Shown: positions 33,309-45,216 of the stretch, piece after piece
Layout: each line of letters starts with the position of its first letter
How positions within the stretch are numbered: position 1 is the stretch's first letter
Assembly (NCBI GenBank): GCA_009746045.1
Contig: RPFO01000256.1
Coordinates: forward strand, 1,527,656 to 1,591,655
DNA length: 64,000 nt
Direction of reading: 5' to 3'
Source of the DNA: Mesostigma viride
Taxonomy: Eukaryota > Streptophyta > Mesostigmatophyceae > Mesostigmatales > Mesostigmataceae
The notes under the pieces: generated by a model
The model's database searches: none
Told to the model about the DNA's origin: nothing
The model's input: the letters and a program-made list of their open reading frames with translations, nothing else
Program-made: the position numbers and the translations under genes

Positions 33309-33510
33309 CGATACAGGTGGTCATGTGTCACATGTCATCGGGTGGTGCCGTTATTGGCGACCAGCTCAATGTTATTTACAATCCCTATGGGGCTAGGAAA
33401 CACATTCCTCAGAGCCCCCTCCGGATCCAGCCATCGATGGCCCGATGGCGGAAAGAAATCTGTAGCAACGCGGGCTGAGGTTTCGTCCACAAGGAAAAGG
33501 AAATTCGGTT

Positions 33511-34261
33511 ATGGACCATTTGGGACAAAACTTTAAGAGGGCTCTATGGGCTGTCCTTGCTCGCGCTAGCGTCCCCACTCCCCTGATTACTGTCATCCGC
33601 ACGATGTATGAGGGGTCGACCACTTCGGTGCGCACTCAACACGGCTTTATACCCCGCCATGTCCACTGCAGACCGGCGTCTGGCAGGGTTGCGTCCTGTC
33701 GCCGTACCTGTTTATTATGGAAGTGGATTATGTTATGCGCCGGGCACGTGCCCGCTTTGCTAGCATTGCTGGCCATGCCCCTGGCCTACTAGTGATCACG
33801 AACAAGCTCGGGTAATTAGGGGGGCCGACTAACAAGCAGAATTTACTAGCTGACCTCATTTATGCCGACGACATCACGCTCATCGAGAAGCCGGAGTCTG
33901 CCCAACTTGGCTGGACTGCCTGGCGCGCGAGGCTCGTGTTGTTGGTCTAGAAACCAGCCCCAAAACGGAGGCCCTGGCCCTCGGTCTGGCCGGGTCCCCG
34001 CCCCCACTCCGCCTCTTAGACGACACCGAGGTCAATCACGGCCGCTTCAAGTTGCTCGGCAGCTGGCTTCCCGACTGCGAGGACGACCTAGCTGACGACC
34101 CGGATAGGCATGGCATGCATGCAGGGCGCAACTTCATGACCACCGCCACTGGTGGAGCAACCCCACCCTATACCCCGGATCGTCAAGCGTGACCAGTCTT
34201 CAAGGTCCGGTCATTCTGACGATTCTGACCTACGGCTCCGAGACATCCATGGACGCTGACG
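33511..34261 (+). pseudogene. LINE reverse transcriptase fragment
   Basis: Frames encode VPTPLITVIRTMYEGSTTSV, then VWQGCVLSPYLFI and LIYADDITLIEK (catalytic YADD), broken by frameshifts, and continue to a region homologous with 37051-37400. The copy stops at 34261 inside the GAETWTLTQ-equivalent, exactly where an LTR begins, so the LTR element appears to have inserted into it. Confidence 0.8.
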
Positions 34262-35142
34262 TGTAACAGAATAAAATGGTGGCCTCTGCTCCACTAAATG
34301 CACAGATCTTATTATACCTCCGGCCTGTCATTAAAGACAGAACGGACTTACATATCAAACCCCAAGAGACAGGGGAGATTCCTAGCACTCTCCAGGAATC
34401 GTAGAGGGTGGTCGTTTCCCGTCTAGAGGCCTCTCCTACGAGACGGTACTTACGCGATAGAGTCTGAGCGGTGGTCCCCTTTTGGTCGGGCGTCTCTCTG
34501 CTTGTTCATACAGACACAAGACTTCCTGTCTATCGGATATGGCTGTCCAATAACATGGCCTAAAGTTAGCATGTTTGGTTATTAGAAATAACTTCACATT
34601 ATTGGGGGTATCCGCGTGATGGCTATGGTGACAAACATGCAAAGCTTATTCTGATCAGGCACGCCGCAAAGGTGAAAACCATTTGCGTTCAGTGCCGGTC
34701 CGCGGAAAACGCGGAAAAACGCGATCTGCAAATGAATCCGACCGGAATCGAACTGGGGACCTCTCGCACCAAAGCTTATGTCCCCGCCGACACAGAGGAG
34801 TCCGACGCAATCCTACATGTCTCAGCCAATCAGAACACAGACGAACCGGTTAGGTTCTCTCTCTGTATGCTTTATACACCCCTAACTTACGAAAGAGACT
34901 AACTGACATCAGTCAGATTACACATAGATTCCAAGGTAAGTACTGTCCCGCACCATCCAGGGCCCAACACAAAGGACCATCGAAAGGGCACTCCGCATAT
35001 AAGTCCCAAAAAGTCAAGTCAGGCCAGGAATCATAACACTTTGGCCGTACAAAGGACTCAGCCATTTACACTGAACGCTGAACTACAAGTTCGCGTCCAC
35101 TTGGATGTAACAGTATACACACTGTCAGAAAATACTGTTACA
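34262..35142 (-). repeat. LTR of a minus-strand retrotransposon, with tRNA-Pro-like segment
   Basis: The ends are TGTAACAG (34262) and CTGTTACA (35142), a perfect terminal inverted repeat with canonical TG...CA. Read on minus, GGGCCGGGAGGAA lies just outside the right end as a polypurine tract, so this is the 3' LTR and the body lies to the right. The left junction falls in the LINE sequence CTGACG. No partner LTR is found. Confidence 0.65.
34734..34806 (-). pseudogene. tRNA-Pro(TGG)-like sequence inside the LTR
   Basis: On minus, CTTTGGTGCGAGAGGTCCC and GTTCGATTCC match the anticodon arm, variable loop and T-loop of eukaryotic tRNA-Pro; the 5' half is weaker. The T stem does not pair, so it is not a working tRNA. 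It may be a captured tRNA or a tRNA-derived SINE head. Confidence 0.5.
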
Positions 35143-37042
35143 TTCCTCCCGGCCCCAAGAACAGAGCTACCAGCTCTGCCAAACAGATCAGTCGCATGAC
35201 TGCCAACATCCCCACAGGCCTCAAGTCTCCGCCAACATGCACGGCATCATTGACCCTGCAAGGATCTGAGTCTATGGACAAAGGAAATGGTCTGCAAAGC
35301 ACAGGCTGCCCGCATGACCCAATCCCTCCATGCCTTAAGTCTCGACCACAAAGGCGTCGTCAACCCTCTTGGGAACTGAGTTCATGGGCGAGACTCATGT
35401 GCAGCCTGAACACATAACACACAACCTATCTGGGGAGGAAGTTGTCACACTACCACAAAACCCAAAAACACAGAAATAACACAAAATAAAACCCAAAACT
35501 TAAAACCAACTACTGTCTTCTCCTGCATGGGACTCCAGCCAGAGAAAAGACTAACTAAATGGTACTGGTCTCATCTGTAACTCCTACCAAAGAAAAGACC
35601 CTAGTACTCTGCAGGTTCATTATTGTCATCACAACTGGTATCAACCAAGGCAGGTGAAAGGATCAACCGCCTTAAAGTTGAAGACTCAAAAAGTCTGAAA
35701 ACAGAACTGGAACTGGAACTGGAACTGCAAATAGCAACTGGAAGCAGATCTGGAATTGGAAAAAGAACTCGAACTGGATCTGCTGGTACAGGAAGTGTCT
35801 TCTAAAGAAAGGCAAGGATGGCCTCAAAAGACACATAAGCAGTGAATATTTGAACCACAGTGTTGAGAGGGCTCACTCATGGAATCCGCCATGCCCATCA
35901 CAGTAAGCATCATAACAGATTCTCTCTGCCTATTCCACTAGCAACAAAGACTGTGCCATATCTGCACATCCCAAACTGGATCCATAGAAAGTAGGTAGAC
36001 TGCACCAAGTCCACGCGTGCAAGACAAGGTCTCCCAAAACTGGATCAGTGCAAGCACGTAGTAAAATTTGATCTCCAAAATCTGGCCACCCCAGATTTGC
36101 CAACCCATCCAAATCTGGCCACTCCAGATTTTCCATCCCATGCAAATCTGGCCACTTCAGATTCTCCATCCAAGGTCCAAATACTGGATGGTATGTCAAA
36201 CACTGAATCGGCTCCAAGAAGGAAAACTGCAGCAGGAAGACTCCGGATGCCACTGGAAGCATAACTTGTTGAGCAAAGCATTCTGACCACAATTGTCATG
36301 TAGACCATAGGCCCAGAACTGGAAGACAGAAAATGTCCTAAGGCCCTCATTCAGGTGACCACAGCAAATCTGCCAAGAAGGCGCAGGTCACCAGGACAGA
36401 ATGGGATCTATGAGGTAATAAAAGAAGAAACTGAAAATCCCTATCAGTTTCACAGGCAATTAGTGATGTCCATCTGCCATAGACCTCATAGATCTCCTCC
36501 CCTCTAAGACAAGACTCAGGGGGCGAGGGTGAGGGCCGGAAAGCCTGCAGCCACATCTCAACCCACAAACAAGTGGCCCTAAATGAACAAGGCACACTCA
36601 TCAGTCTCTCGCAACTGGAATGGTGAAAGCAACCAACGGTCGATCTTGGAACGACTCAGGTAACCCAAGACCGCGACCATCATCAAGGCTCGATGCATCA
36701 CTCAGTGCCAAGAAGGGTGAGTGACACCTTAGACCAAGGCAATTCAGCACATCATTGATCATGCAGAGCCATGGTCCAATTACTCAACAGCTGGTAAACT
36801 GGAGACAACCAGCACGTAAGCGTATTCATTCATCTGGCCGCCTCGGGTAAACTGGAAACAAACAGAAGGCACTCGCCAAACAGAGGTACTGTCTCTGCAT
36901 GGTGAACTGGATACCACCAGCAGACAAACTCGTTCCCAAATCTGCCACTGATTAACTGGATGAAATCAGCAGGCATACTGCCAACAATCTGCCACAGAAC
37001 AGTCATGGGTTAGTCACTATAGGAAGGGGGATGGGGCCAGCC
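35143..37042 (-). mobile_element. Non-coding body of LTR element (decayed or non-autonomous)
   Basis: No Gag or Pol motifs are found on either strand. The segment has short tandem repeats: GAACTG at 35703-35730 and a ~35-bp unit (AAATCTGGCCACTCCAGATT) three to four times at 36070-36175. The second LTR is not seen. Confidence 0.35.
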
Positions 37043-38726
37043 AACCCTGTCAACTTTGGCTGGACTGCCTGGCGCTCGAGGCTCGGGCGGTTGGTCTAGA
37101 AATCAGCCCCAAAACGGAGGCCCTGGCCCTCGGCATGGCAGGCCCCCCACCCACACTCCGCGTCTTAGACGATGCCGAGGTCAACTACCCTCCTTCAGGC
37201 CGCTTCAAGCTGCTCGGCAGTTGGCTTCCCGACTGCGAGGACGACATGACGACACGGATCGGCATGGCGTGGGCGCACCTCCATGACCACCGCCGCTGGT
37301 GGAGCAACCCCGCCCTACCCCGGATCGTCAAGCGTGACCTCTTCAAGGTCGTCATTCTGACGATCCTGACCTACGGCGCCGAGACGTGGACACTGACGCA
37401 GGAGCTGGAGCAACGACTCGACGGCGCCGTCACCAAGATGCTGCGCAAGGCCCTACATCCCCTTTGGTTTGCACATTAGTAATGAGGATTTGTACGCTGA
37501 TTTGCCCTATGTTTCCCACATTATTAGGCAGAGGCGCCTGGGCCTAGCCGGGCACCTGGCCCGCACAGATCAGGTAGATACCTCAGATAGACTAGCTGGC
37601 ACCAAGCTGCCCGCCCAGCAGCCTGGGCCGATATGTCCTCACCTGGCGTGCCCCCAGCCGCGCGCGGCAGGGCCGCCACCCGTGGACTTTTCGTGATAAT
37701 TAATTAATTAATTAAACTCGTGCTCCCGTTGGGGAGTCACGGAGCACCGAAGTGCTTGTAATCCCTGTGTGTGCACTACAGGAGAAAGGGCAGAGACCCC
37801 CAGTCTCCTTCATGCCAAAGGCATGCCACAGCTGCATTCGGGCGCGCTAGCTAAACGGACACGCTAACGATCCGGCAAACTGTGGGTGCAATAAGACCCA
37901 TGTAAGCGTAGCGTAACAAGTATAGCGTGGGCAAGTAATCGGAACATAGCCAGGGCGTAGCATGGCTGTACTAGGACTAGGCTAAGGCTATGGCTGGTTG
38001 TGTACCGTGCGTTCGTGGCACGTGACTAGGTATGTTGGCACAGCTAGGCAAACATTCTAGGCATGGCTGCCTAATTAGCGGCAGTGACTCCAATGGTTAC
38101 AAGCTAGGGCTATTGCTGTTCTAGCCCGCTGGGGGCGTCTACATCTTGTGGTTGATCATCAGGTCCCCGCCCCTCCAGTACACCTTGGGCTTCTGGGGGT
38201 CCTGCTTATGGCGGAGGTATTCCGGCCACAGGTCGCGTCGCTGCTGTTGCTGAGCGGGGGTCATGCAGGTCGTCATCCAGCGTCCAGGTGAGGTCGTGCA
38301 ACCTCTTGCGACGAGAGAGGAACCGCTGCTTATCCTCAGGGGAGGGGTTCAGGTGAGCAGGACTGGTGGGGGTTTTCGTGATAGACTCGGCACATGTGGA
38401 CATGTGCTACACTAGACGTGACGGGCTCACCGGCCCCGGGCAGCCTCCTGGTTTGTCTGTAATATGGAGGCAGATGGTACCTGCAAGGATAGATGGCAAG
38501 TAGTGATGAAGGAGACCACCCCCAAGCCTGTGGGGGCTCCGCGTGTGACCAAGTATGGCATTCATAGCGATTCGGGCCGCGGTGCCCACACCCCTGTAAC
38601 TAGGACCTACTAGATAGCTTATACCATCCATTCCATCCCATGTTCCGAACATGCGGAGGGCCTCCCACTGAGGACTTATGCTCACGTGACGCAGTCACGT
38701 GTCTATTAATTAATTAACCCTGTCAA
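37043..38726 (+). mobile_element. 5'-truncated LINE (ORF2 C-terminus and 3' end), interrupted by another LINE
   Basis: AACCCTGTCAA at 37043-37053 and 38716-38726 is an 11-bp target-site duplication. The body encodes ILTYGAETWTLTQELEQRLD, the RQRRLGLAGHLARTDQVDTS region and, after the insertion, the ORF2 C-terminus. The 3' end carries the hairpin CACGTGACGCAGTCACGTG (38683-38701) and a TTAA tail. Frameshifts make it a pseudogene. An element at 37699-38372 (minus) splits it. Confidence 0.85.
37688..38383 (-). mobile_element. ORF1-type LINE derivative inserted in the LINE above
   Basis: TTTTCGTGATA at 37688-37698 and 38373-38383 flanks 674 bp on minus: part of ORF1 (SPEDKQRFLSRRKRLHDLTW), a ~400-bp 3' region and a (TTAA)n tail. 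The homologous LINE at 44890 reads ATTTCGTGATAGACTCGG without interruption, showing the empty site. ORF1 joins the 3' region directly, with no ORF2 between. Confidence 0.9.
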
Positions 38727-38840
38727 GGTGTAGGGGTGAGGGCATCTCAAACCCACAAGACAACAAGGTAACAGGTTCCCTCCATAAGATGTTCCTGTGA
38801 AACCACGTACACAACATGGATTAATCCTTGACAGCCATAA

Positions 38841-39127
38841 TTAATTAATTAATTAATTAGACTCGTGCTCCCGTTGGGGAGTCACGGAGCATTAACCCCG
38901 ATGGATGGATGGATGGATGGATGGATGGGTGCAAACATTCCTACCGGTCTACATTGCATGGCTACATACTACTACATCTATCTAACAGCATTCTAACTAC
39001 AACATCTATCGAGGCAGCCGCCCGCTGCATGCCCTAGGGGGAGCTATCTGGCGTGCCTCCCGCGGGATTGCACACGCGGGCGCTTCCCCACTGGGGGGGG
39101 CTCGTTGTCCTCTATGACCTGGGCCCA
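38841..39127 (-). repeat. Second, truncated LINE 3' end
   Basis: It repeats 39128-39412 with small differences, including a longer ATGG tract (about six units at 38900-38925 against three at 39189-39203). It ends at GGGCCCACTT, where the next TTAA tail begins. Confidence 0.85.
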
Positions 39128-39320
39128 CTTAATTAATTAATTAATTAGACTCGTGCTCCCGTTGGGGAGTCACGGAGCATTAACCCCGATGGATGGATGG
39201 ATGGGTGCAAACAGTCCTACCGGTCTAATCTATCTACAGCGGCTACATACTACATCTATCGAACAGCATCATTGCTAACAACAACAACTATCTAGGCAGC
39301 CGCACGCTGCCCTAGGGGAG

Positions 39321-42300
39321 CTATCTGGCGTGCCTCCCACGGGATTGCACACGCGGGCGCTTCCCCACTGGGGGGGGCTCGTTGTCCTCTATGACCTGGG
39401 CCCACTTGGCCTTGTCCATCATCTTCTTCCAAATCACGGAGAGGCCTAGGCCCCCCATGTCCTCTACTAGCTGTTCTTTGAAGGTGCGGGCCTTGCGGCG
39501 TCTAACATCACTGGGCCCAGCCCACGTCAGGAGGTGCCGGCCAGGCTGGGCTGGTCGCAGTCCTGCGGGGGGGCCACGTGAGGTGTCTACCTGGTTGGTG
39601 CGAGCTAGGTGCCCTACTAGCTGCAGGCGTCGTAACTTGCTTAATGGTGCTGGTGATATAGGGCATGCCCTGGTACAGGTCCTCATTGCGGACGTGAGCA
39701 GCATATCCTACTCTGAAAATGGAACGCAGCATGCTGGTGACTGCGCCGTCCAGCTTGCGGGCCAGGTCGGCGGTGAGGGTCCACGTCTCGGCCCCATACG
39801 TGAGAACAGGAAGGACGAGGACCTTGAACAGGTCCTGTTTCTCAGTCGATCTTGCCCAGGGGCTTGCGCCACAGGGCCCGGTCACTGGCGTAAAGCGTGC
39901 CAGGCGAGGGAGATGCGATGGTCCACATCACCTCGCAGCTGGGGAGCAGGCTGCCCAGCAGCTTAACGCGGTCCCGATACAGGACTCGAGAGCCGTCTAG
40001 GAGATAGAGGGGCGGCGGTGAGTTGGTGAGCCCAACCGCCAGGGCCTCTGTCTTCTTGCTGACCTCGAGCCCCACTGCACGGGCCTCGAGAGCCAGGCAG
40101 TCAAGCCATGTCTGCACGTGCTCAGTGTCCTCGAAGAGGGTGGTGTCGTCTGCGTAAATGATGTCTGCCAGCCGAATCTCCGTGTCCGCACCGCCATGCC
40201 AGAATTTGTTAGCAACCTGCACTCCTGGTTCCCTGCCCACGATGCGGGCAAATCGCTTGCGCGCCTGAATCATTACGTATTCGACAACAATAATGAACAG
40301 GTAGGGCGACAGCACGCAGCCCTGCCACACACCCTTCTGTAAAGGGCATGGGGGCGTGGTCCCGTAAGAAGTGCGCACCGAAGTGGTGGACCCTTCATAC
40401 AGGTTGCGGATGACAGCAATCAGGGGGCGGGGGATCCGGAACAACTCGAGGATGTCCCAAAGCGCAGGCCAGAAAACCGAATCGAAGGCTTTGATGAAGT
40501 CCACCAGCACAAGGTGCAAAGGGGACTCACCAGGCTGAAGGCGTTGCAGTTCCTCCACCAGGCGGCGAGTAGCGAAGAGCGCCTGTACTGTGTTGCGACC
40601 TGAACGGAAGCCGTGCTGAGTCTCGCTGAGGTGACCGTCCAGGGCCGTGCGCAGGCGGTTCAGGATGAGCCGCATAAGAAGCTTGAGGGGGGCACTTTGA
40701 ATGCACACCCCTCTGTAGTTGCCGGGGTCGGCAGGCGACCCCTTGTTCTTGTACAGCATCGTGCGAAAACTGTGTTGCCAGGCCGCTGGAGGTGGTTGCG
40801 ACGACAGCAGAAGGCGGTTGCAGATGTCCCGGAAGAGCAGCATAACACCTGTGTCCTCGAATTCGGCTGCAAGTTTTACAACTGCGGCCGGAATCTCGTC
40901 AGAGCCGGTGGCTGCGTCATAACGCAGGCGCTGGACCGCCTCCGTGACCTCGCGAGAGGTGAAAGGAGGCATGTCAGACGGGTCGCCAAGTGGGCCGACC
41001 AGCGGGGGGACTAGGTAGTCCGCCGCTGACCTAGGCGGGGCCGGGGGCCCAGCGGGGCCGGCCAGGGCGGCCGGGCGGGCGGCGGCGGCTGGGAGCAGGG
41101 GTGGGGGCGGCGCAGCTGTCCCCACGACCTCGGCCGTGGCCGTGGCCCAGGTACGAAGCCGCTTGGCTGGGGCGCCGGGGACGTCGTGGCGGTGGGGCCG
41201 GCCGAGGCCGTCCGGGTGCCCGAGGCGCTTGTACCAGAACCAGGCCCCCTTGCCGTCGTGCTTCTGCTGGCAGCTGCGCAGGTCCTTGACCATCTGCTGA
41301 GCATCTGCCTTCTCAGCCTGCTCGTAGGCGGCCCTCAGAGCTGCTTGCAGCCCAGGTTTGGCGATCGGATCTCTGTTGCGGCGGAGCATCTGCCTGGCGG
41401 CGACCACTGTCGGTGCGTGACGGTGGACAGCAAGCTGTCGGCGCGGAGGCAAGGTGGGGAGGGTGCGGGCAGCCAGGCGATACTTGGCGGCGACACCACG
41501 GAGGATCACTGAAATATCCCCCGGCGGCGGAATGGCGTGTAACTGCTGTCGGCTGCCCCGGCGTCGAATACGGCCAGGAAATCATCCCTGTGCGACATAG
41601 CGGCCTGCTCTGCTGCTGACATCTTGTCGGCATCCTTCAGCACAATCCGGAGCACTTTCAGATCTGGCTGAGGTGCCAGCTGTCGCGACGGTTTCACCCC
41701 AGGAAACCGCAATCTGATGCGAGCGAGCACGAGACGATGATCAGATTCCACCGTGCTGACAGAATCTTGCAGGACGCGAGCATCGACAACTGAGGGGCGC
41801 TGAGCCCGACGTACGCAGACATAATCAAGGCACACCACCCGATCCGACGGCCCAAAAAAGGTGGCCAGCTGCTCAGCGGGGCGTGCGAAAGAAGCATTGC
41901 ATGCAACCAGCGCAGATTCTGCCAGCAGATTCGCAAATAAAGGCGTGTTACCGTTGGCTGTCGTGTTGGGTGGGGAATACTGAGCGCCCCCAGTGCCAAC
42001 TGGCAGCGTGGCGTTGGCGTCGAGCAGCATAACCAGGAAGTGCCGAGCTGGGATGTTGGCCTCCTCCTCCTTGAGGGCGTCGAAGAAGGCCTCACGTTCC
42101 GCCTGAGCTCGACCCGCATGTGGTGCATATCCCACGATAACGGTTAGCGTGTGGTGGGAATGGCCCTCAGTGGCCGAAAAAGTGGCCACTAGCACACGCG
42201 GGGACCGCAGCACGATGGACTGGAGCTGCTCTGATGCTGCCGGCGAGCACAAGAGGCCCACACCACCTTGGCCCGGCGCGTCGCCGCCACCATAGTGGAA

Positions 42301-42510
42301 CCGCCAGCCTGCACGCAGGTCGTCGACCAGCAGACCGTTGACCCCGTGCTGAGGGTCAACGGTGCGTCGGTGCTCCTGGACCCAAGAACAGCGATCTTGT
42401 TGTCGGCGCACAGGGCGATCAGCTCGTCGACGCGTTGGCGTGCTGGGGTGCCGCCGCTCGTAGAAGGATCTGCAGGGAGGGTGCGCACCGGTTAAAGCTT
42501 GCAATACCAA
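39321..42510 (-). pseudogene. LINE ORF2: apurinic-type endonuclease plus reverse transcriptase
   Basis: The endonuclease part (42510-41506) shows GGVGLLCSP, VIVGYAPHA, VMLLDANATL, LDYVCVRR and ESDHRLVLARIR, the endonuclease/exonuclease/phosphatase landmarks. The reverse transcriptase (41509-39842, 555 codons) shows YKNKGSPADPGNYRGV, TQHGFRSGRNTVQALFA, LVDFIKAFDSVFW, KGVWQGCVLSPYLF and IIYADDTTLF with the catalytic Asp pair. The C-terminal region continues in other frames (39885-39508 with YGAETWTLT; 39704-39321 with GLSVIWKKMMDKAKWAQVIE). Frameshifts lie near 42400, at 41506-41510 and at about 39860-39880 and 39600-39700, so this copy cannot make a full protein unless some are sequencing errors. 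It copies element RNA into nicked DNA. Confidence 0.88.
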
Positions 42511-42912
42511 GAATGGGCCGTTGCCCTATTAGCGGGGGGTGGGGGTGGGGGTGGGGGTGGAGAAGGGTAGTGCTGGAGGTGGGGGTGGGGGTGGGGGTGG
42601 GGGGGGAGGGGGAGGGTGGCGATTGGGGTTAATGCTTGTCAACGCATGGAGTCTTTCTTTCACTGAGGGCGGATATGCGTCGTCTCCGTCCTGGCTGGGC
42701 CGGTCGCCGGCGTGTCGACTGGGCCTCATCCCGCTCGAGGCGGGCTAGGAGGCGTGTGAGGCTGGTAAATTGGCGAGAAGGTTGACCGTGGCGTGCCTGG
42801 CGACCTTGCATCCTGATCATGCTCGCACGGTGCGACATGAGGATGGAAAGGGGCTTGTTTATAAAGGCTGTGCCCAAAGCCTATTGTACCGCGAGGCCGC
42901 GAGGGTGTGCCC

Positions 42913-43696
42913 TTACCGGGCGGCATCCATACCCAGGACGTGCGTAGACGATGATGACGCAGCTGGGGCGGGCCTGGTACGGCCCGACTTGTGCCGCTTG
43001 TTAGGAGCCTGCGCCTCCGTGCGCTGGCCGTTGATGAAGAGCACGGGGGTGTCGTGGACGAGGCGGACGTAGACCTTCTGGCCTTCGCTCCTGGCCTTGA
43101 TCGCCACGTCGCTGCCCAGCAGACCATTCTTGATGACTAGCTGGGCCGGTGAGAGGAGGTCGTCGAGGCTCGGCGCGATTCTCCCGCCTAGGAGCTTGCG
43201 GGCCTGGAGTACCTTCACCTTGCTGGCCACATTCGCAAAGGTCACCCGAATGGGGCCAGGCTGGCCCGCCATCCAGGCTGCCGACTCAATGCGGATGCGT
43301 TCGTTGCCCAGATGCAGCCGGCCCACGATGAGGCTGTGGTACAGGCGTTGCGCTAGCATCAGGTCCGTTTCAGGCTGCTGCGCGACCTGGAAATACCGGA
43401 CCACTATACTGCGTGAGCGCAGGTCCTCCTCGATAGCAGTCTTGTGGGCTGCAGCCCCCCTGCGTGCGGCATCCTCCATCATCAGGTTGGCAATGTCCGT
43501 CTGTTTGACCATGTTAGCGTAGCTGGTGGCCAGTGCGGGGGCGGCTGGTTGGGGCGGGCTGGTCAGGGCGGCCTTGACCTCGGCAATGCTGGAGTGGAGC
43601 TTAGCAGTGTCTTGACGGATAGCGGTGGACAAGGCGCCGAGTTGGGCAGCCATGTCTGCGACTTTCTTATTGAGCTTGTGCAGGTCTGCTTCCGGG
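42913..43696 (-). pseudogene. LINE ORF1 protein, 5' truncated
   Basis: The frame is open from the insertion edge (PEADLHKLNKKVADMAAQLG), suggesting a coiled coil, then reads SRSIVVRYFQVAQQPETDL, PGPIRVTFANVASKVKVLQ and KVYVRLVHDTPVLFINGQR, followed by a basic tail. Layout and position before ORF2 fit a LINE RNA-binding ORF1 protein with an RRM-like fold. A G-rich stretch (42537-42615) separates it from ORF2. Confidence 0.7.
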
Positions 43697-43707
43697 GACA
43701 GCCATAA

Positions 43708-44849
43708 GGTTGCAGATTGATGTCAAGCATGCAGCGGGTAAGGCTGACGAGGTCAACACAAAGAGAGCTCACAGCTCCTAGGTTAAGACTCTCAGCAACA
43801 GCAGTATCACAACCCATCCTAGGTACAAGAATTGTCCATTGATCCAGAACGCTGTTGTACTGTGGGTGCCCAGCTCAAGGGCGGAAGGGTCCGTCAGCAC
43901 AAAGAAATACTCAAGAGCTGTCGCAATTAAGACCCCTTCAATGCATCATGTACAACTGAAGGTGAGTGAGTAGGCACTCAGGGTACAGATGCCAGCATAC
44001 TGTTGTACCCATTTTAAACTCTATCACAGCCGAGAGGCTCTCAGACAGACATGAGAGGATACCACAAAGTCCACTCATGGGAGGCAGCAAGATAGACAAA
44101 GAAATGAACAGAGGTGAGAGGTGAGATCTTCCCAAGACAAGGATTATTAGCAAGCAAGGAAAGATCAGAAGGGGGTCAAGAGGACAGTGACAATGATCAA
44201 TAACAATTAAGGCAAGCAATTGACAAGCAGTGAGGAGTTAGAGCAACAAGAGTCACCGGTAAACTCCACACTTCATGAATGCTCGTCTGCATCCCTGTTA
44301 TTATAGCGGCCACAAAACGTCCTTGACACACCCTAGCAACTCTGTTCATGATGTCCACCGCTCCAAAAGATGCACATTATTAGGCCACTCCATAGGTCGT
44401 GCGAATACTCAAAGATCTCATAACGGTGAGAACTGAAGAAGATGAGTACTCCAGGTATGCACACAGTCTGTATACCTGGTGCACTGGAGTCACAGACTGC
44501 ACGCGGAGAGAGAGAGCTTGAAAACAGGGAATCACATGAGAAGTATGACTCCCACTGTTTCTGACCATATGAACTTCATCAGTAGTCAGCAGACAGCTAA
44601 CAAGAAAGGCTTACATGCAGAGAAAGCCCAAGTGATTGAAGTCCAGATCGCTGAGGAAAAAGCAAAATAAGTAAAACTCAGCCATGGCGTACTGGCACAG
44701 CATTTATCCTCAGGCAAGCTCTTATAAAACTGCAAACAACCAAAACCACGTGGGGATTCTTGTATATCCAACACTGGGACAGATGCATGCTAGTGACTGC
44801 TTTCATGACTGAAAAACAACTGTCACGCATCTATCAACCAACTGTCAAC
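43708..44849. other. Non-coding interval
   Basis: About 1.1 kb with no supported gene and no clear repeat family. Confidence 0.4.
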
Positions 44850-45216
44850 CTGCATGGCGTGCCCCCGGCCGCGCGCGGCAGGGCCGCCACCCGTGGACAT
44901 TTCGTGATAGACTCGGCATGGACATGTGCTACACTAGACGTGACGGGCTCATCCCCGGGCAGCCTCCTGGTTTGTCTGTAATATGGAGGCAGATGGTGCG
45001 CAAGGATAGATGGCAAGTAGTAATGAAGGAGACCACCCCCAAGCCTGTGGGGGCTCCGCGTGTGACCAAGTATGGCATTCATAGCGATTCGGGCCGCGGT
45101 GCCCACGCCCCTGTAACTAGGACCTAGATAGCTTATACCCTCCATTCCATCCCATGTTCCCCTCCCACTGAGGACTTATGCTCATGTGACGCAGTCACGT
45201 GTCTATTAATTAATTA
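44850..45216 (+). mobile_element. 5'-truncated LINE C-terminus and 3' end
   Basis: Homologous to 37643-37698 plus 38384-38715, but uninterrupted. It encodes GLSVIWRQMVRKDRWQVVMK and ends with the CATGTGACGCAGTCACGTG hairpin and (TTAA)n. No target-site duplication was found. Confidence 0.8.

Larger units (their letters stand above)
38830..43707 (-). mobile_element. Near full-length LINE (ORF1, endonuclease, reverse transcriptase)
   Basis: GACAGCCATAA at 38830-38840 and 43697-43707 marks an 11-bp duplication around the whole unit. On minus: ORF1 begins already open at 43696 (5' truncated inside ORF1), ORF2 follows, then a 3' region with a hairpin and (TTAA)n tail at 39128. A second, truncated 3' end (38841-39127) lies directly downstream in the same orientation, so the unit ends in two tandem tails. 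Confidence 0.9.
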
